Shown here: piece after piece, positions 7,738-16,191 of the stretch
How positions within the stretch are numbered: position 1 is the first letter of the stretch
How the letters are laid out: each line of letters begins with the position of its first letter
From: an uncultured Clostridia bacterium
GTDB taxonomy: Bacteria; Bacillota; Clostridia; Christensenellales; UBA1242
Assembly: GCA_944372745.1 (NCBI GenBank)
Contig: CALWAB010000047.1
Location: 1-20,801, forward strand
Reading direction: 5' to 3'
Length of the DNA stretch: 20,801 nt
Made by a program: the position numbers and the translations under genes
Notes under the pieces: generated by a model
The model's database searches: none
What the model was told of the DNA's origin: nothing
What the model saw: the letters and a program-made list of their open reading frames with translations, nothing else

Positions 7738-7774
7738 AAAAAAGCAAAAATCTAAAATTCGATTTTTGCTTTTT
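7738..7774 (+). terminator. Rho-independent terminator of greA
   Basis: AAAAAAGCAAAAATC and GATTTTTGCTTTTT form a long stem around TAAAATTC, ending in a T-run, 25 bases after the greA stop. Confidence 0.9.
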
Positions 7775-7784
7775 ATTAATAAAG

Positions 7785-7970
7785 TGCTTATACTAATATA
7801 CTTATGACACAACTTAGGTACTGTCATACGGCAATGGTATTTGGTAAGTATCTAATCAATCTTAGGCACTAAATAATATACTTAGTGCTTGTCAAAGCAC
7901 TAAGATATATATTTTTAAGCTTTAAGTACTAAAGTCGACTAGAAGTACATACCAAGACCACAGGTGCAGG
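7785..7970 (-). repeat. Long foldback element D, copy 4, inverted, with a remnant
   Basis: On the minus strand D runs from CCTGCACCTGTGGTCTT (right end, 7970) through core CTTAGTGCTT-TGAC-AAGCACTAAG to CCATTGCCGTATGAC (7823-7837). The core pairs fully but uses a different sequence from the TGCG/CGCA copies. Plus positions 7785-7822 hold scrambled pieces of another right arm (AGTATATTAGTATAAGCAC and GTACCTAAGTTGTGTC on the minus strand). Confidence 0.8.
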
Positions 7971-7976
7971 GTACTT

Positions 7977-8105
7977 GCGTACGGCGTTGGTCACAGCTTT
8001 GAGAGAACCTACAAAGTAGGTACTAGTACCAACTAAGACCACGCCATAGGGTGGCATCACCCTTGTTCTGCCCTAAAGGTTCTAGGGAACGGGTAGTTCC
8101 CTAGA
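7977..8105 (-). repeat. Element E, copy 4, inverted, with C and hybrid A/B hairpins
   Basis: E occupies 7977-8042 on the minus strand with ends GTGGTCTT and GCCGTACGC. It is preceded by C hairpin AGGGTG-ATGC-CACCCT. At 8081-8105 a hairpin TCTAGGGAAC-GGGTA-GTTCCCTAGA joins the CTAGGG base of module A to the GGGAAC head of module B. Confidence 0.8.
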
Positions 8106-8112
8106 TAGATAT

Positions 8113-8143
8113 CAAAAAAGGGAACAAATAGTTCCCTTTCTTT
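8113..8143 (-). terminator. Terminator of the giant lipoprotein gene, resembling module B
   Basis: On the minus strand AAAGGGAAC-TATTT-GTTCCCTTTTTT is a clean stem and T-run, 12 bases after the stop codon at 8156. Its stem is the same as the B module of the repeat family, so a repeat-like hairpin is in the terminator position. On the plus strand the T-run is interrupted by C. Confidence 0.85.
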
Positions 8144-8155
8144 ATAATTAAATTT

Positions 8156-11100
8156 TTAAGCTTCCCAACTAAGTTTTGGATAGCCACCAGCATTGTAAAC
8201 AAACGCATTATAATATTGATTCAATTTGTACAACACAGAAGTTTCGCCCGTGTCTTCCGCCTTCAATTCATCTTCAGTGACCTTAGTCATAAGATTTGTT
8301 TGAAGCGTAACTGTACAAGACAATGGTATGCCATCTAAATCTATATAGAATGTGTTTATAACTGCTGATTTTTCACTGTTATTATTCCAACCTACTATAG
8401 CACCTACATTGTCAGTAGATTGCCCTGAAGTCGTTTGAATGTAAACACCGCCTACATTGTAACAACTATCTATTGTACCACCTGCCATATATCCAGTGAT
8501 ACCACCTGCTTTTGGACTGCTGTCTTGTGTCTGTATGCCATTCTCTAATACTGATACAGTCCCCGTATTGTAAGAAGAAGTTACAAATGGTGCTACATTA
8601 CCGGATACAGTAGATGAACCTGTAAATTCCATCATACCGACAATACCGCCTGCGCGTGCTGATGCTGAACCATATTCTCCATTGCTTGTTTGTGCATAGA
8701 CACTTGCATAATTTACACAAGCATTAATTGTAGCGCTATTACCAATACTATAGCCCGCTATACCACCGCTGTATGTTCCTGAAACTTGGCTAGCAATAGG
8801 CACACCACTATAGTAGATAGCCGCATTTTGACAATTTTCAATCGTCCCTTCATTGTAGCCTACTATACCACCCGCATAAACATAAGTACGAGAGTTTGTT
8901 GCATTAACCAATATCTTTGCTGTAGAATTTGACACAGTGCCTGTAGAATAATTTCTTCCAACAAGTCCACCTACATAGGTGACTGAGTTCCCACCATTGA
9001 AGGATGAAGTAATTCCACTTTCGCTATTAATTACACTCACATAGTCAATTGTGCCATAGTTTTCAGGTGTAACAATACCAATTGTATTGTATGAGCCACC
9101 GACTATAAAGTTTGAGAAATTCAAATTCTTGATTTCACCTAATTGTCCAATTCTATAGATGAATCCAAAGTTTCCAGCCCCACCAAATGCCATATCATTA
9201 TTTTCACCGCGATTAAATATGATATTGTGATTATTCCCATCTATAGAGCCTTCAAACATATAACCGCCGTCAAGATTTATGAAACTGAGTTCGTCTAAAG
9301 TCCCAATGCTTGTGAATGTTCTATCAATAGTTATGTCTTCCATAATCTTGAAGTGTTTATCATACATATAGTTGACATAAGCTAATTGTTCAAGTGCCGT
9401 GTGTTCTTCAGCCAAAATTGAACCCGGATTAGTAGTATAAGATTGTATCAAATATGGGTCTTCTTCTGTACCACTACCGCCATAGAATAGGTCAAATAGA
9501 TATGTTTCGTCCAATTCTGTTAATGCACTTCTTATACAATTATCTCCCGCTGCTGCGACACTTATTTTATATTTACCAAGTGCAAACAATGTTTGGAACT
9601 CACGATTGCCTGTATAGCGCAATTGTTGATTTAAATCGTCAAATTCTTCATCTTCTGGTGCATAGTTATAATAGAATAAATATTGTAAATCGATGTCTTC
9701 CATACCTTCTATACTGCTAGGTGCATCCCAGTATGCCACACCATTACTAATTGTTAAATTCGTAGGAGCACTCAATTTGAAGGCATTCATAGATGCTCTG
9801 TCACTATTTACACAATAGAATGTTTCAGCTCCTTCTAAAATACTATCCCCTTTTGATGTAACATAAATTTCATAGTTAGTAGCTTCCAAACTTGCAGCAC
9901 TAATATTATAGTAAGGGTTCTCAACTATTTCATTTACCCAATTTAAATTTACTGCACTTACAACAACATTGTAATTTGTTGTATATTCCGTTTCTGTCCA
10001 CTCTAAGTATCCTATTCTCATAAGTTCTTCAATTGTTTCGGCATTAAATTCTGAATTTATGTGAAGATTTGTTGGAGTAGCAAGTTTATACACAGGCAAA
10101 CCCGCAGATAAATCAGAATTCAAATATCCTGATGCATCTACTGTATAAGTACTCCCTAAATCGCGAAGGTATACATAATAATAGCCTTCGTCAAGTTCAT
10201 TGAGAATGTAGGATAAATCATTTGTTTCAAAGTTTTCTACTTCTGTATCTTCAAGATTTTTTACTACTACTTGATATCCGCTAGCAGAACTTGACTCCCA
10301 TACAATTTGACCATCTTCTACTGTCAATGTTTGGCTTTCAAGTTTTCTTGCACTCATACTACTACTTAAGTCACTGGACAATTTATTTATAGAATTTCCT
10401 ATGGTCCTTAAGTATATAGTATAGTTCACGCCACCGCTAAAGCCAGCCTCTCCTGTCAATTCGTAAGAAACAACAGAACCGACATTAAATTCTACATTGT
10501 TAACCGTCATTGAATAACCATTCTCTGCTTGAGAATTATTGGACCAATGCACTATACCATTTTCAATATGAAGGTTATCTGGTGCACGCAATTTTTGAAG
10601 CGTTTGTGCATACATATAGATGTCACTTGACACATAGCGAGAATCGTCCCCAATTACTTGTATAGAAATCCTATAGTTCCCTTCACTTCCAGTAGGAAGA
10701 TAACTATTGTTTGCTGTTGGTTGCAATTGTTGCGTATAAGATTGCACGAATTCTTGAGCTATGCTATCGTATTGATATACTACAATACTATATAAAGAAG
10801 CATTATCAACTGCATTCCAAACAATTTGTCCGTTTTGTACTTCTAAGTCTTGAGCTGTTTCTGTGCTTGCTATAGGCGTACGCAATTTCTCTACAGCGTA
10901 TCCCGCACTAACCGCACCAGAAATAGTTCTAGTACCATCACCAATAGCTTGTAAAAATATATTGTATTGCCCAGCACTGAAGCGTGTATCCATTACAAAA
11001 TTATTAGTGTCTCTATCAAGTTCAAAGTCAGTAGTGCCAGCTGAAGAACTATCTTGAACAGTCAAATTATAGCTTGACGCATTAGTTATAGAACTGTACA

Positions 11101-14100
11101 TTATTATGCCATTATATAGACTAATGACAGGGACACCCAATTTTTCAACACTCATTGAGTTAGTGTAAGAACTACTTAAATAAGATTGATTTTCAAGGTC
11201 GTCACTTGCACGCATAAACAATGAATATATGCCTTCCGTTCTTCCATCTAAGTAAGCACCTAAATCAAATGTGCCTTGCGTTTGGTCCTCGACAGCACTT
11301 ATAACTTGAGTATCTTGAGTAGCACCATAACTTATTACTAATTCGTAATTTAACGCATTTGCAACATAATTAAAGTACAAAATATTGTCTTCAATACGCA
11401 AACTACTTGGAGTTTCAAGCACGCCAACTTCAAAATATCTTCCCCCTGACAATGCACCATAATCGCCACTGACCACATTATTATTGTCGCCGTTTGCTCT
11501 CACACGCACATACAAAGTTTGATTCCCGTCTACACTATAAACTGAATATGAAGTTGCACTAATATTTGTAGCAGTCCTTAAGACTTCATTAGAAGCATTT
11601 CTTATTTCAATATCATAAGTATAAGCATATTGAATAGCGTCCCACATAATAGTCGAACCATTTAATGAGAAATTAAATATATTTGATAATTTAGTAACGC
11701 TTATAGTATTGTCTTCATTATTTGCGTCCAAAACGCTAGAATTATTGCCTCGTGCATAAACACGAACTGTGTGTGCTCCTGCACTCCCTTCCACTGTATA
11801 ACTAGTCCCTGTACCTTGTGGCCCACGAGATACACCGTCAAGGAATATTTCATAATCTACCGCGCCGACTACTGCGTCCCAAACAATGACACCAGATTGC
11901 ACTCTCAATGTTTCTATATCTTGCAATTTTCTAGTATTTACAGGCACAGACACCTTTGAATTGACATCATAAATCAAACTTAAATCACTTACATCCGTCG
12001 TAGCCCCTATTACCTTCATTGTAATAGCGTACACGCCAGCCGTACTAAATAACTCATCAGTCATTAGATTAACCATAGTAGGTTCATCTGCATCCACTTC
12101 CATAGTTTGTGTATAAGATTGCCCTTCATTGTCTGTCAAATCTACATTGATTTGATAAGTAGTTGCACCGCTAACTGAATCCCAAACTAAAATGCCATTT
12201 TCTATCGCCAAATTAACTGCACTTGAAATTTTATGTATATTAATCGATGCAGAGTAATTAGAAGAAATTGTGCTTTGACCATCCCCCACTGCTTGTAGGC
12301 TAACAGTTGTATTGCCGTCATCTGCAATATATTGGTCAAAATGCAAAGATTCATCGACAATGTTTGTGTATTCAGTTCTGCCAACTCTCAAATTATAGCC
12401 ATAATAACTTGAGCCATCTGGCATTGAGTATGTAAGCACACCGTTGTCCACTCTAAAATTGGACGGTGCAGGCAATTTTGTAAAGGTAATAGGTGATGAC
12501 TGCTCACCATTGACCGCATTATTTGCTGTACTAATGGCTTGAACTGTGATACTATATTCACCTTCTGCATAAGTATCAGCCCCAAAATCAATAGTTGTAC
12601 CACTGACTGCCACAGGTGAAGTAGCACCATTTACATACACATAATAAACCACTGCATCTGCAACAGAAGCCCAAGATACAGTACTTCCGCTCAATGTAAC
12701 ATATTCAGGTTGAATTGTACTCAATTTTTTGAAATTGAATGTAGTGCTATATTGTGAATCAACTATATTCGTGCCATTACCCACCGCACGAACTTTAAAT
12801 GAATAATTTTTGGCTACAAATGTTTGTGTGTCTGTATTTTGAAAACTGATATAATTATTTTCTTGTATAGGCATTGTTTGACTCTCATCAAGTAGCACTA
12901 AATAACCTGTACTCAATTCCACATTATCCCAAAATACTAAATTTGTCCTAATAGAAATATTTGTAGGTGCGGCTAACACATTTACTGTAAGCACAGTAGA
13001 ATAATCCGAATTGACAAACCTATTGACACCATCAATTTCGCTTCCTGTAGCCATAACTTGAATGTAATATTCACCAGCATTGATATATTTTGATGCAAAG
13101 TCAAATGTTGGTAAAGGAATATTCTCTTCTAATGTCGTTTGTCCATTGTATTGGATACTAAGTACATATCCTGTCGCTCTATCGACACTATCCCAAGTCA
13201 ATATACCATTATTTATCTGCAAATTATGTGGTTGTGAAAGTTTGTCTACTGCAAACTCAGTAGAGTAAGCCGAATCTAAAGTCGTTCTATTGTCGCCCAC
13301 TGCTTTTATATAGATATTATATTGCCCAGGCACATAACCGTCCCACAAATCTACTGTAACTAAAGAACTTGAAGCGTTTACATTTCTATAACTTGTCTCT
13401 TGGGTTTCATTGTTGACAATCATAATAGTGTACGCTTGAGCCCCTGTGACACTGTCAAATGTCAACACCCTATCTTCTATCTGTGCATTTGTAGGGGCTG
13501 CCAATTTGCTTATAGAAATCAGATTTGACGCTGGTGAATTATAAGTATTATTAGAATTATTGCCAAGAGCAATGACTTGGAAACTATAACGCCCCACATC
13601 CAAGGTATCTTCTATAATATATTGAGTGGCATTCAAGCGTTCTCTGTGCGTCTCTCCATTCATAAGAATTTGGAAAGTGTTCGCGTCGGAATTTGCTGTA
13701 ATGTAGATGACGCCCGCCGAAATTTCTATGGTAGGTGCTGGATACTGCATAAATGTAAATTCTTGCGAATACTCGCTTGTAAAGTATGTTCTATCATTCC
13801 CAAGTGCACGCACAGTCACCGTATACTGCACACCGGGTTGGAAGTCAGTAAAATATGTAGTTATTACTGTTTGTTGATATGGTATGCCATTCAATGTAAC
13901 TTCGTACCCATAGTTGTTGTCCACTCTATCCCAAACAATTTTTTCTCCGTCAAATGTCACATTTGTAGGAGCAGACAACACAATCGGTTCAGCTATGACA
14001 CGCACTGTAACTGCGTCCGTTGCCCCGCCATTCTCCGCTGTAACTGACACGGTAGTTTCACCCACTGATACTGCCGTGATGACACCATTTCTGTCCACTG

Positions 14101-14368
14101 TGGCTATGGACGAATTGGCACTTGCATAATGCACATCCGCATTAATTGCACTGCTAGGCTCTGTCGTGTAAGTCAACTGTTCAGTATTGCCCACAACTAG
14201 CGTGATAGTCGATTGACTTATGCTAATAGTCTGTATCCTATTGCTGTTGTCTTCACCACAGGCAAAAAGTGTAAAGGTAGAAAATAGCAATATACCTAGC
14301 ACCGCTAAAATCTTAACCCATGCACTTGTCTTGACATTCTTATCATTACTTTTTTGTGAATTTGTCAT
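8156..14368 (-). CDS. Giant surface lipoprotein with Ig, FN3-like and GLUG repeats
   Basis: About 2070 residues, exported and probably lipid-anchored on the outer face of the membrane. A signal peptide ends in lipobox LFAC with Cys37. Residues about 44-120 form a bacterial Ig-like Big_2 domain (GVITAVSVGETTVSVTA). I count about 17 FN3-like modules from about 125 to 1620. Most open with a Leu-X-X-Pro-X-Asn type linker and carry a Gly-X-X-X-Trp-Asp-X-Val strand and an Ala-X-Gly strand. From about 1627 (GGSGTEEDPYLI) the chain changes to a GLUG-type region, with GGLVG, GGIVGYNEG, GGIAGY, GGIVG and GGITGY motifs, and ends PKLSWEA. This suggests adhesion or polysaccharide binding; no catalytic domain is seen. 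I chose the ATG at 14368, with AAGGA 8 bases upstream, over in-frame starts at 14467, 14389 and 14377. It is the only gene of its transcription unit. Confidence 0.9.
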   Translation of the reverse strand: MTNSQKSNDKNVKTSAWVKILAVLGILLFSTFTLFACGEDNSNRIQTISISQSTITLVVGNTEQLTYTTEPSSAINADVHYASANSSIATVDRNGVITAVSVGETTVSVTAENGGATDAVTVRVIAEPIVLSAPTNVTFDGEKIVWDRVDNNYGYEVTLNGIPYQQTVITTYFTDFQPGVQYTVTVRALGNDRTYFTSEYSQEFTFMQYPAPTIEISAGVIYITANSDANTFQILMNGETHRERLNATQYIIEDTLDVGRYSFQVIALGNNSNNTYNSPASNLISISKLAAPTNAQIEDRVLTFDSVTGAQAYTIMIVNNETQETSYRNVNASSSLVTVDLWDGYVPGQYNIYIKAVGDNRTTLDSAYSTEFAVDKLSQPHNLQINNGILTWDSVDRATGYVLSIQYNGQTTLEENIPLPTFDFASKYINAGEYYIQVMATGSEIDGVNRFVNSDYSTVLTVNVLAAPTNISIRTNLVFWDNVELSTGYLVLLDESQTMPIQENNYISFQNTDTQTFVAKNYSFKVRAVGNGTNIVDSQYSTTFNFKKLSTIQPEYVTLSGSTVSWASVADAVVYYVYVNGATSPVAVSGTTIDFGADTYAEGEYSITVQAISTANNAVNGEQSSPITFTKLPAPSNFRVDNGVLTYSMPDGSSYYGYNLRVGRTEYTNIVDESLHFDQYIADDGNTTVSLQAVGDGQSTISSNYSASINIHKISSAVNLAIENGILVWDSVSGATTYQINVDLTDNEGQSYTQTMEVDADEPTMVNLMTDELFSTAGVYAITMKVIGATTDVSDLSLIYDVNSKVSVPVNTRKLQDIETLRVQSGVIVWDAVVGAVDYEIFLDGVSRGPQGTGTSYTVEGSAGAHTVRVYARGNNSSVLDANNEDNTISVTKLSNIFNFSLNGSTIMWDAIQYAYTYDIEIRNASNEVLRTATNISATSYSVYSVDGNQTLYVRVRANGDNNNVVSGDYGALSGGRYFEVGVLETPSSLRIEDNILYFNYVANALNYELVISYGATQDTQVISAVEDQTQGTFDLGAYLDGRTEGIYSLFMRASDDLENQSYLSSSYTNSMSVEKLGVPVISLYNGIIMYSSITNASSYNLTVQDSSSAGTTDFELDRDTNNFVMDTRFSAGQYNIFLQAIGDGTRTISGAVSAGYAVEKLRTPIASTETAQDLEVQNGQIVWNAVDNASLYSIVVYQYDSIAQEFVQSYTQQLQPTANNSYLPTGSEGNYRISIQVIGDDSRYVSSDIYMYAQTLQKLRAPDNLHIENGIVHWSNNSQAENGYSMTVNNVEFNVGSVVSYELTGEAGFSGGVNYTIYLRTIGNSINKLSSDLSSSMSARKLESQTLTVEDGQIVWESSSASGYQVVVKNLEDTEVENFETNDLSYILNELDEGYYYVYLRDLGSTYTVDASGYLNSDLSAGLPVYKLATPTNLHINSEFNAETIEELMRIGYLEWTETEYTTNYNVVVSAVNLNWVNEIVENPYYNISAASLEATNYEIYVTSKGDSILEGAETFYCVNSDRASMNAFKLSAPTNLTISNGVAYWDAPSSIEGMEDIDLQYLFYYNYAPEDEEFDDLNQQLRYTGNREFQTLFALGKYKISVAAAGDNCIRSALTELDETYLFDLFYGGSGTEEDPYLIQSYTTNPGSILAEEHTALEQLAYVNYMYDKHFKIMEDITIDRTFTSIGTLDELSFINLDGGYMFEGSIDGNNHNIIFNRGENNDMAFGGAGNFGFIYRIGQLGEIKNLNFSNFIVGGSYNTIGIVTPENYGTIDYVSVINSESGITSSFNGGNSVTYVGGLVGRNYSTGTVSNSTAKILVNATNSRTYVYAGGIVGYNEGTIENCQNAAIYYSGVPIASQVSGTYSGGIAGYSIGNSATINACVNYASVYAQTSNGEYGSASARAGGIVGMMEFTGSSTVSGNVAPFVTSSYNTGTVSVLENGIQTQDSSPKAGGITGYMAGGTIDSCYNVGGVYIQTTSGQSTDNVGAIVGWNNNSEKSAVINTFYIDLDGIPLSCTVTLQTNLMTKVTEDELKAEDTGETSVLYKLNQYYNAFVYNAGGYPKLSWEA

Positions 14369-14422
14369 ACGCTTCATCCTTTGTTTCATTATTTGCAAAA
14401 TTGCACTCAAATACACAAACTT

Positions 14423-14464
14423 TTTATAATTCTTAGAATTATAAAGCAATTTATTATAAAGCAA
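14423..14464 (-). promoter_or_regulatory. Promoter region of the giant lipoprotein with a palindrome
   Basis: On the minus strand TTGCTTTATAAT occurs twice, 15 bases apart (plus 14438-14449 and 14453-14464), giving two possible -10 boxes. Clear -35 boxes are lacking. A 23-base palindrome built on TTATAATTCT/AGAATTATAA (14423-14445) overlaps the downstream TATAAT and could be an operator. Confidence 0.4.
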
Positions 14465-14571
14465 CAATATTGCATTTATGTACTTGCTTTAATTTTACCA
14501 AATTTATAAAAAAAAACAAAATGTTTTATAGCATTAATAAAAACATTTTGATGTGTAGATAAATACATTGT

Positions 14572-14760
14572 CTAGGGGATTTCATCCCCTATGACCCTAG
14601 ACAAGGACGGGCGTCCTTGACCTATGGTCTTGGTGGGTGACTCTAGCCAGCACTAATACTAAGGACTTTAAATTATACATCTTTGTGCTAACGCACAAAG
14701 ATATAAATTTTTATTAGTACTAAAGTAGGCTAATATCACCCTAAGACCACAGGTGCAGGA
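14572..14760 (+). repeat. Modules A and C with rearranged element D (left arm on both sides)
   Basis: A hairpin, then C hairpin CAAGGAC-GGGC-GTCCTTG, then a D left arm (CCTATGGTCTT, GTGACTCTAGCC). The core is ATCTTTGTGC-TAAC-GCACAAAGAT. After the core comes not a right arm but a second left arm in inverted orientation (TAGGCTAATATCACC, AAGACCACAGGTGCAGG). The result is an almost symmetric palindrome of about 140 bp (14620-14760). Confidence 0.85.
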
Positions 14761-14766
14761 GTATTA

Positions 14767-14896
14767 GCATACGGCATTGGTCACTGCTTTGAGAGAACCT
14801 ATAAAGTAAGTACAGTACAAAACTAAGACCACGCCATAGGGTGGCATCACCCTCGTCTTGCTCTAGGGGTTATAGGGGGATGAAATCCACCTAAAA
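14767..14896 (-). repeat. Element E, copy 5, inverted, with C and degraded A modules
   Basis: E spans 14767-14832 on the minus strand, with the TTCTCTCAAAGCAGTGACC signature and GCCGTATGC end. It is preceded by C hairpin AGGGTG-ATGC-CACCCT and a broken A module (GGATTTCATCCCCC on the minus strand, 14861-14896). Confidence 0.8.
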
Positions 14897-14898
14897 AG

Positions 14899-15462
14899 TT
14901 AGTGTACGGCAGTGGTCTTAGTGTAAGTACCTAACCACAACTTAGTACTAAATAAATATACTTTGTGCGTTAGCACAATAGTCATACGCTTTTTATCAAA
15001 ATACTTTTGAAAACCCTTAAGGACTAATCTTGCCAATGGCCCAGCCACTAAAAGATTACAAAACATTGCTATACAAAAATTTCTAGGCCATACAGTCAAA
15101 TAAGTACTAACTACTTCACCTATTGGCGTCCCACCTATAAGTTCGCCTAAAAAAGTCATAATAAGAGACATCAAAGGCACTATCAATATTGCATTGAGAA
15201 CAACCATAACACTTGTATTGCTTCTCTCTTTGTAGACACGCCCTATTATAGCATTTGTGATAGGTGAAACAATTATGTTTTCAACTAAAAATGCTACCAC
15301 AAACATTATCGGCAAAGAAATACCGAAAGCGGTCATAGACTCTGCATTAATACCCCCAAAATTAATACTAATATTGCAAAAACTCATTATAATTACCATA
15401 AATAGGCACATAAATATTCCAAAAATGATACCTTCTTTTTTACTTCTTGGTAAATTTGGCAT
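14899..15462 (-). CDS. DUF2798-type integral membrane protein with repeat-derived C-terminus
   Basis: A 187-residue membrane protein with two tandem DUF2798-like units, each a pair of membrane helices: about residues 11-33 and 44-66, then 84-106 and 122-150. The hallmark is a start like LPRSKKEGIIFGIFMCLFM and a unit end like FVVAFLVENIIVSPI or GPLARLVLKGF. Function of the family is unknown. AAGGAGAG precedes the ATG by 9 bases. The family-like part ends at about residue 158 (FQKYFDKK). The last 29 residues, starting RMTIVLTHKV, are translated from the half D repeat at 14902-14989, so the original stop has been lost. No terminator is visible, and I found no convincing promoter upstream. Confidence 0.8.
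   Translation of the reverse strand: MPNLPRSKKEGIIFGIFMCLFMVIIMSFCNISINFGGINAESMTAFGISLPIMFVVAFLVENIIVSPITNAIIGRVYKERSNTSVMVVLNAILIVPLMSLIMTFLGELIGGTPIGEVVSTYLTVWPRNFCIAMFCNLLVAGPLARLVLKGFQKYFDKKRMTIVLTHKVYLFSTKLWLGTYTKTTAVH
14902..14989 (-). repeat. Half element D: right arm only, overlapping a coding 3' end
   Basis: On the minus strand the core TTGTGCTAACGCACAAAG leads into a right arm (TTAGTACTAAGTTGTGG) and GACCACTGCCGTACAC. No left arm is present. On the other side of the core only ATAGTCATACGC (plus, to 14989) remains, resembling the terminal GCCGTACGC of a forward copy. The coding sequence at 14899-15462 reads through this half element. Confidence 0.8.
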
Positions 15463-15728
15463 AATAAATCTCTCCTTTTAATTAATTTCTTTCTTTGGGC
15501 ATATAGCGACTTCAAAAAAAACGCATTACAGCATTATACTATCTAAAAAAGAACATATAATATCATAAAACGCTCACTTATAGTGCTAAAAAGCACAATC
15601 AAAGAGGAATTTGTATTTTTATGTCTTTAGTCATCCTTTTGAGTTATATAAAAGTTTTTCTCACTCCAATATAACCCTAACCACGCTAGGTATGAAGGAT
15701 ACTACCAGTTCATCTCCACAATTTTGTA
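15463..15728. other. Intergenic, no gene seen
   Basis: A/T-rich leader side of the DUF2798-type gene. A minus-strand TATAAT is at 15533-15538 without a good -35. A small hairpin GTGCT-AAAA-AGCAC lies near 15580. I see no coding region or known RNA here. Confidence 0.4.
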
Positions 15729-15729
15729 T

Positions 15730-15826
15730 ATAGGGGATTTCATCCCCTAAAACCCTAGACAAGAACAGGCGTCCTTGACCTATGGTCTTGAGAAGTGACA
15801 CTAGCCAGCACTAGTACTAAAACTAG
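15730..15826 (+). repeat. Truncated element: modules A, C and D left arm
   Basis: A (TAGGGGAT/ATCCCCTA with CCCTAG), an imperfect C hairpin CAAGAAC-AGGC-GTCCTTG, then CCTATGGTCTT, GTGACACTAGCC and AGTACTAAAAC. The D core and right arm are missing; unrelated DNA follows. Confidence 0.8.
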
Positions 15827-15880
15827 ACGCTAGGTTTATTGACAATAATTTATACAACTTTACAATGCGTTCGTGAATTA

Positions 15881-15918
15881 AAAAGGCGTAAGCCCAAAAA
15901 CAACTGGACTTACGCTTT
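15881..15918 (-). terminator. Terminator-like hairpin downstream of the XRE gene
   Basis: On the minus strand GCGTAAGTCC pairs with GGGCTTACGC around a T-rich loop, followed by CTTTTTAA. It is about 270 bases past the XRE stop, so it may end that transcript or a small RNA from the region between. Confidence 0.6.
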
Positions 15919-15930
15919 CGCTACACGCTG

Positions 15931-16191
15931 TTACAAATATTGTAATACAAAAATTTAAAAAAGTAAACCATTTTTTAAATTTTTTTTAAAAATTTTTGAC
16001 CATTTTCGTTAATTTATATACATTATTTAATTCACTAAAATATTGCCTTTTTCCACAATTTGAAAGTTTTTGTGGATAACTTTTAAAGACTTATTTGCTG
16101 TATCACAAAAATTATATTTATTTTTAGTAATATCATCCTTAAAACCTAAGACAATGCTTTTAATATTTTCATTCACTAGTACAGCCTTTGA
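15931..16191. other. A/T-rich intergenic stretch with inverted repeats and two DnaA-box-like sites
   Basis: No gene seen. TTACAA-ATA-TTGTAA lies at 15931-15945. A 12-bp perfect A/T inverted repeat, AAATTTAAAAAA with TTTTTTAAATTT, is at 15951-15982. TTTTCCACA (16049-16057) and TGTGGATAA (16071-16079, the reverse of TTATCCACA) face each other; together they can also form a CCACAA/TTGTGG hairpin. Confidence 0.4.

Noticed and set aside
13577..14047. Open frame of 156 codons antisense to the giant lipoprotein gene
   Set aside because: It mirrors the coding bias of the opposite strand, has no ribosome binding site and gives no recognisable protein. Other plus-strand frames between 9454 and 14429 are rejected for the same reason.
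14899..15462. DUF2798-type gene as a pseudogene
   Set aside because: Both DUF2798-like units and all four membrane helices are intact; only the extreme C-terminus is replaced by repeat sequence. It is kept as a coding gene.
15951..16079. Chromosomal origin of replication
   Set aside because: Only two DnaA-like boxes, no dnaA, dnaN, rpmH or other origin neighbours. Kept only as a low-interest finding.
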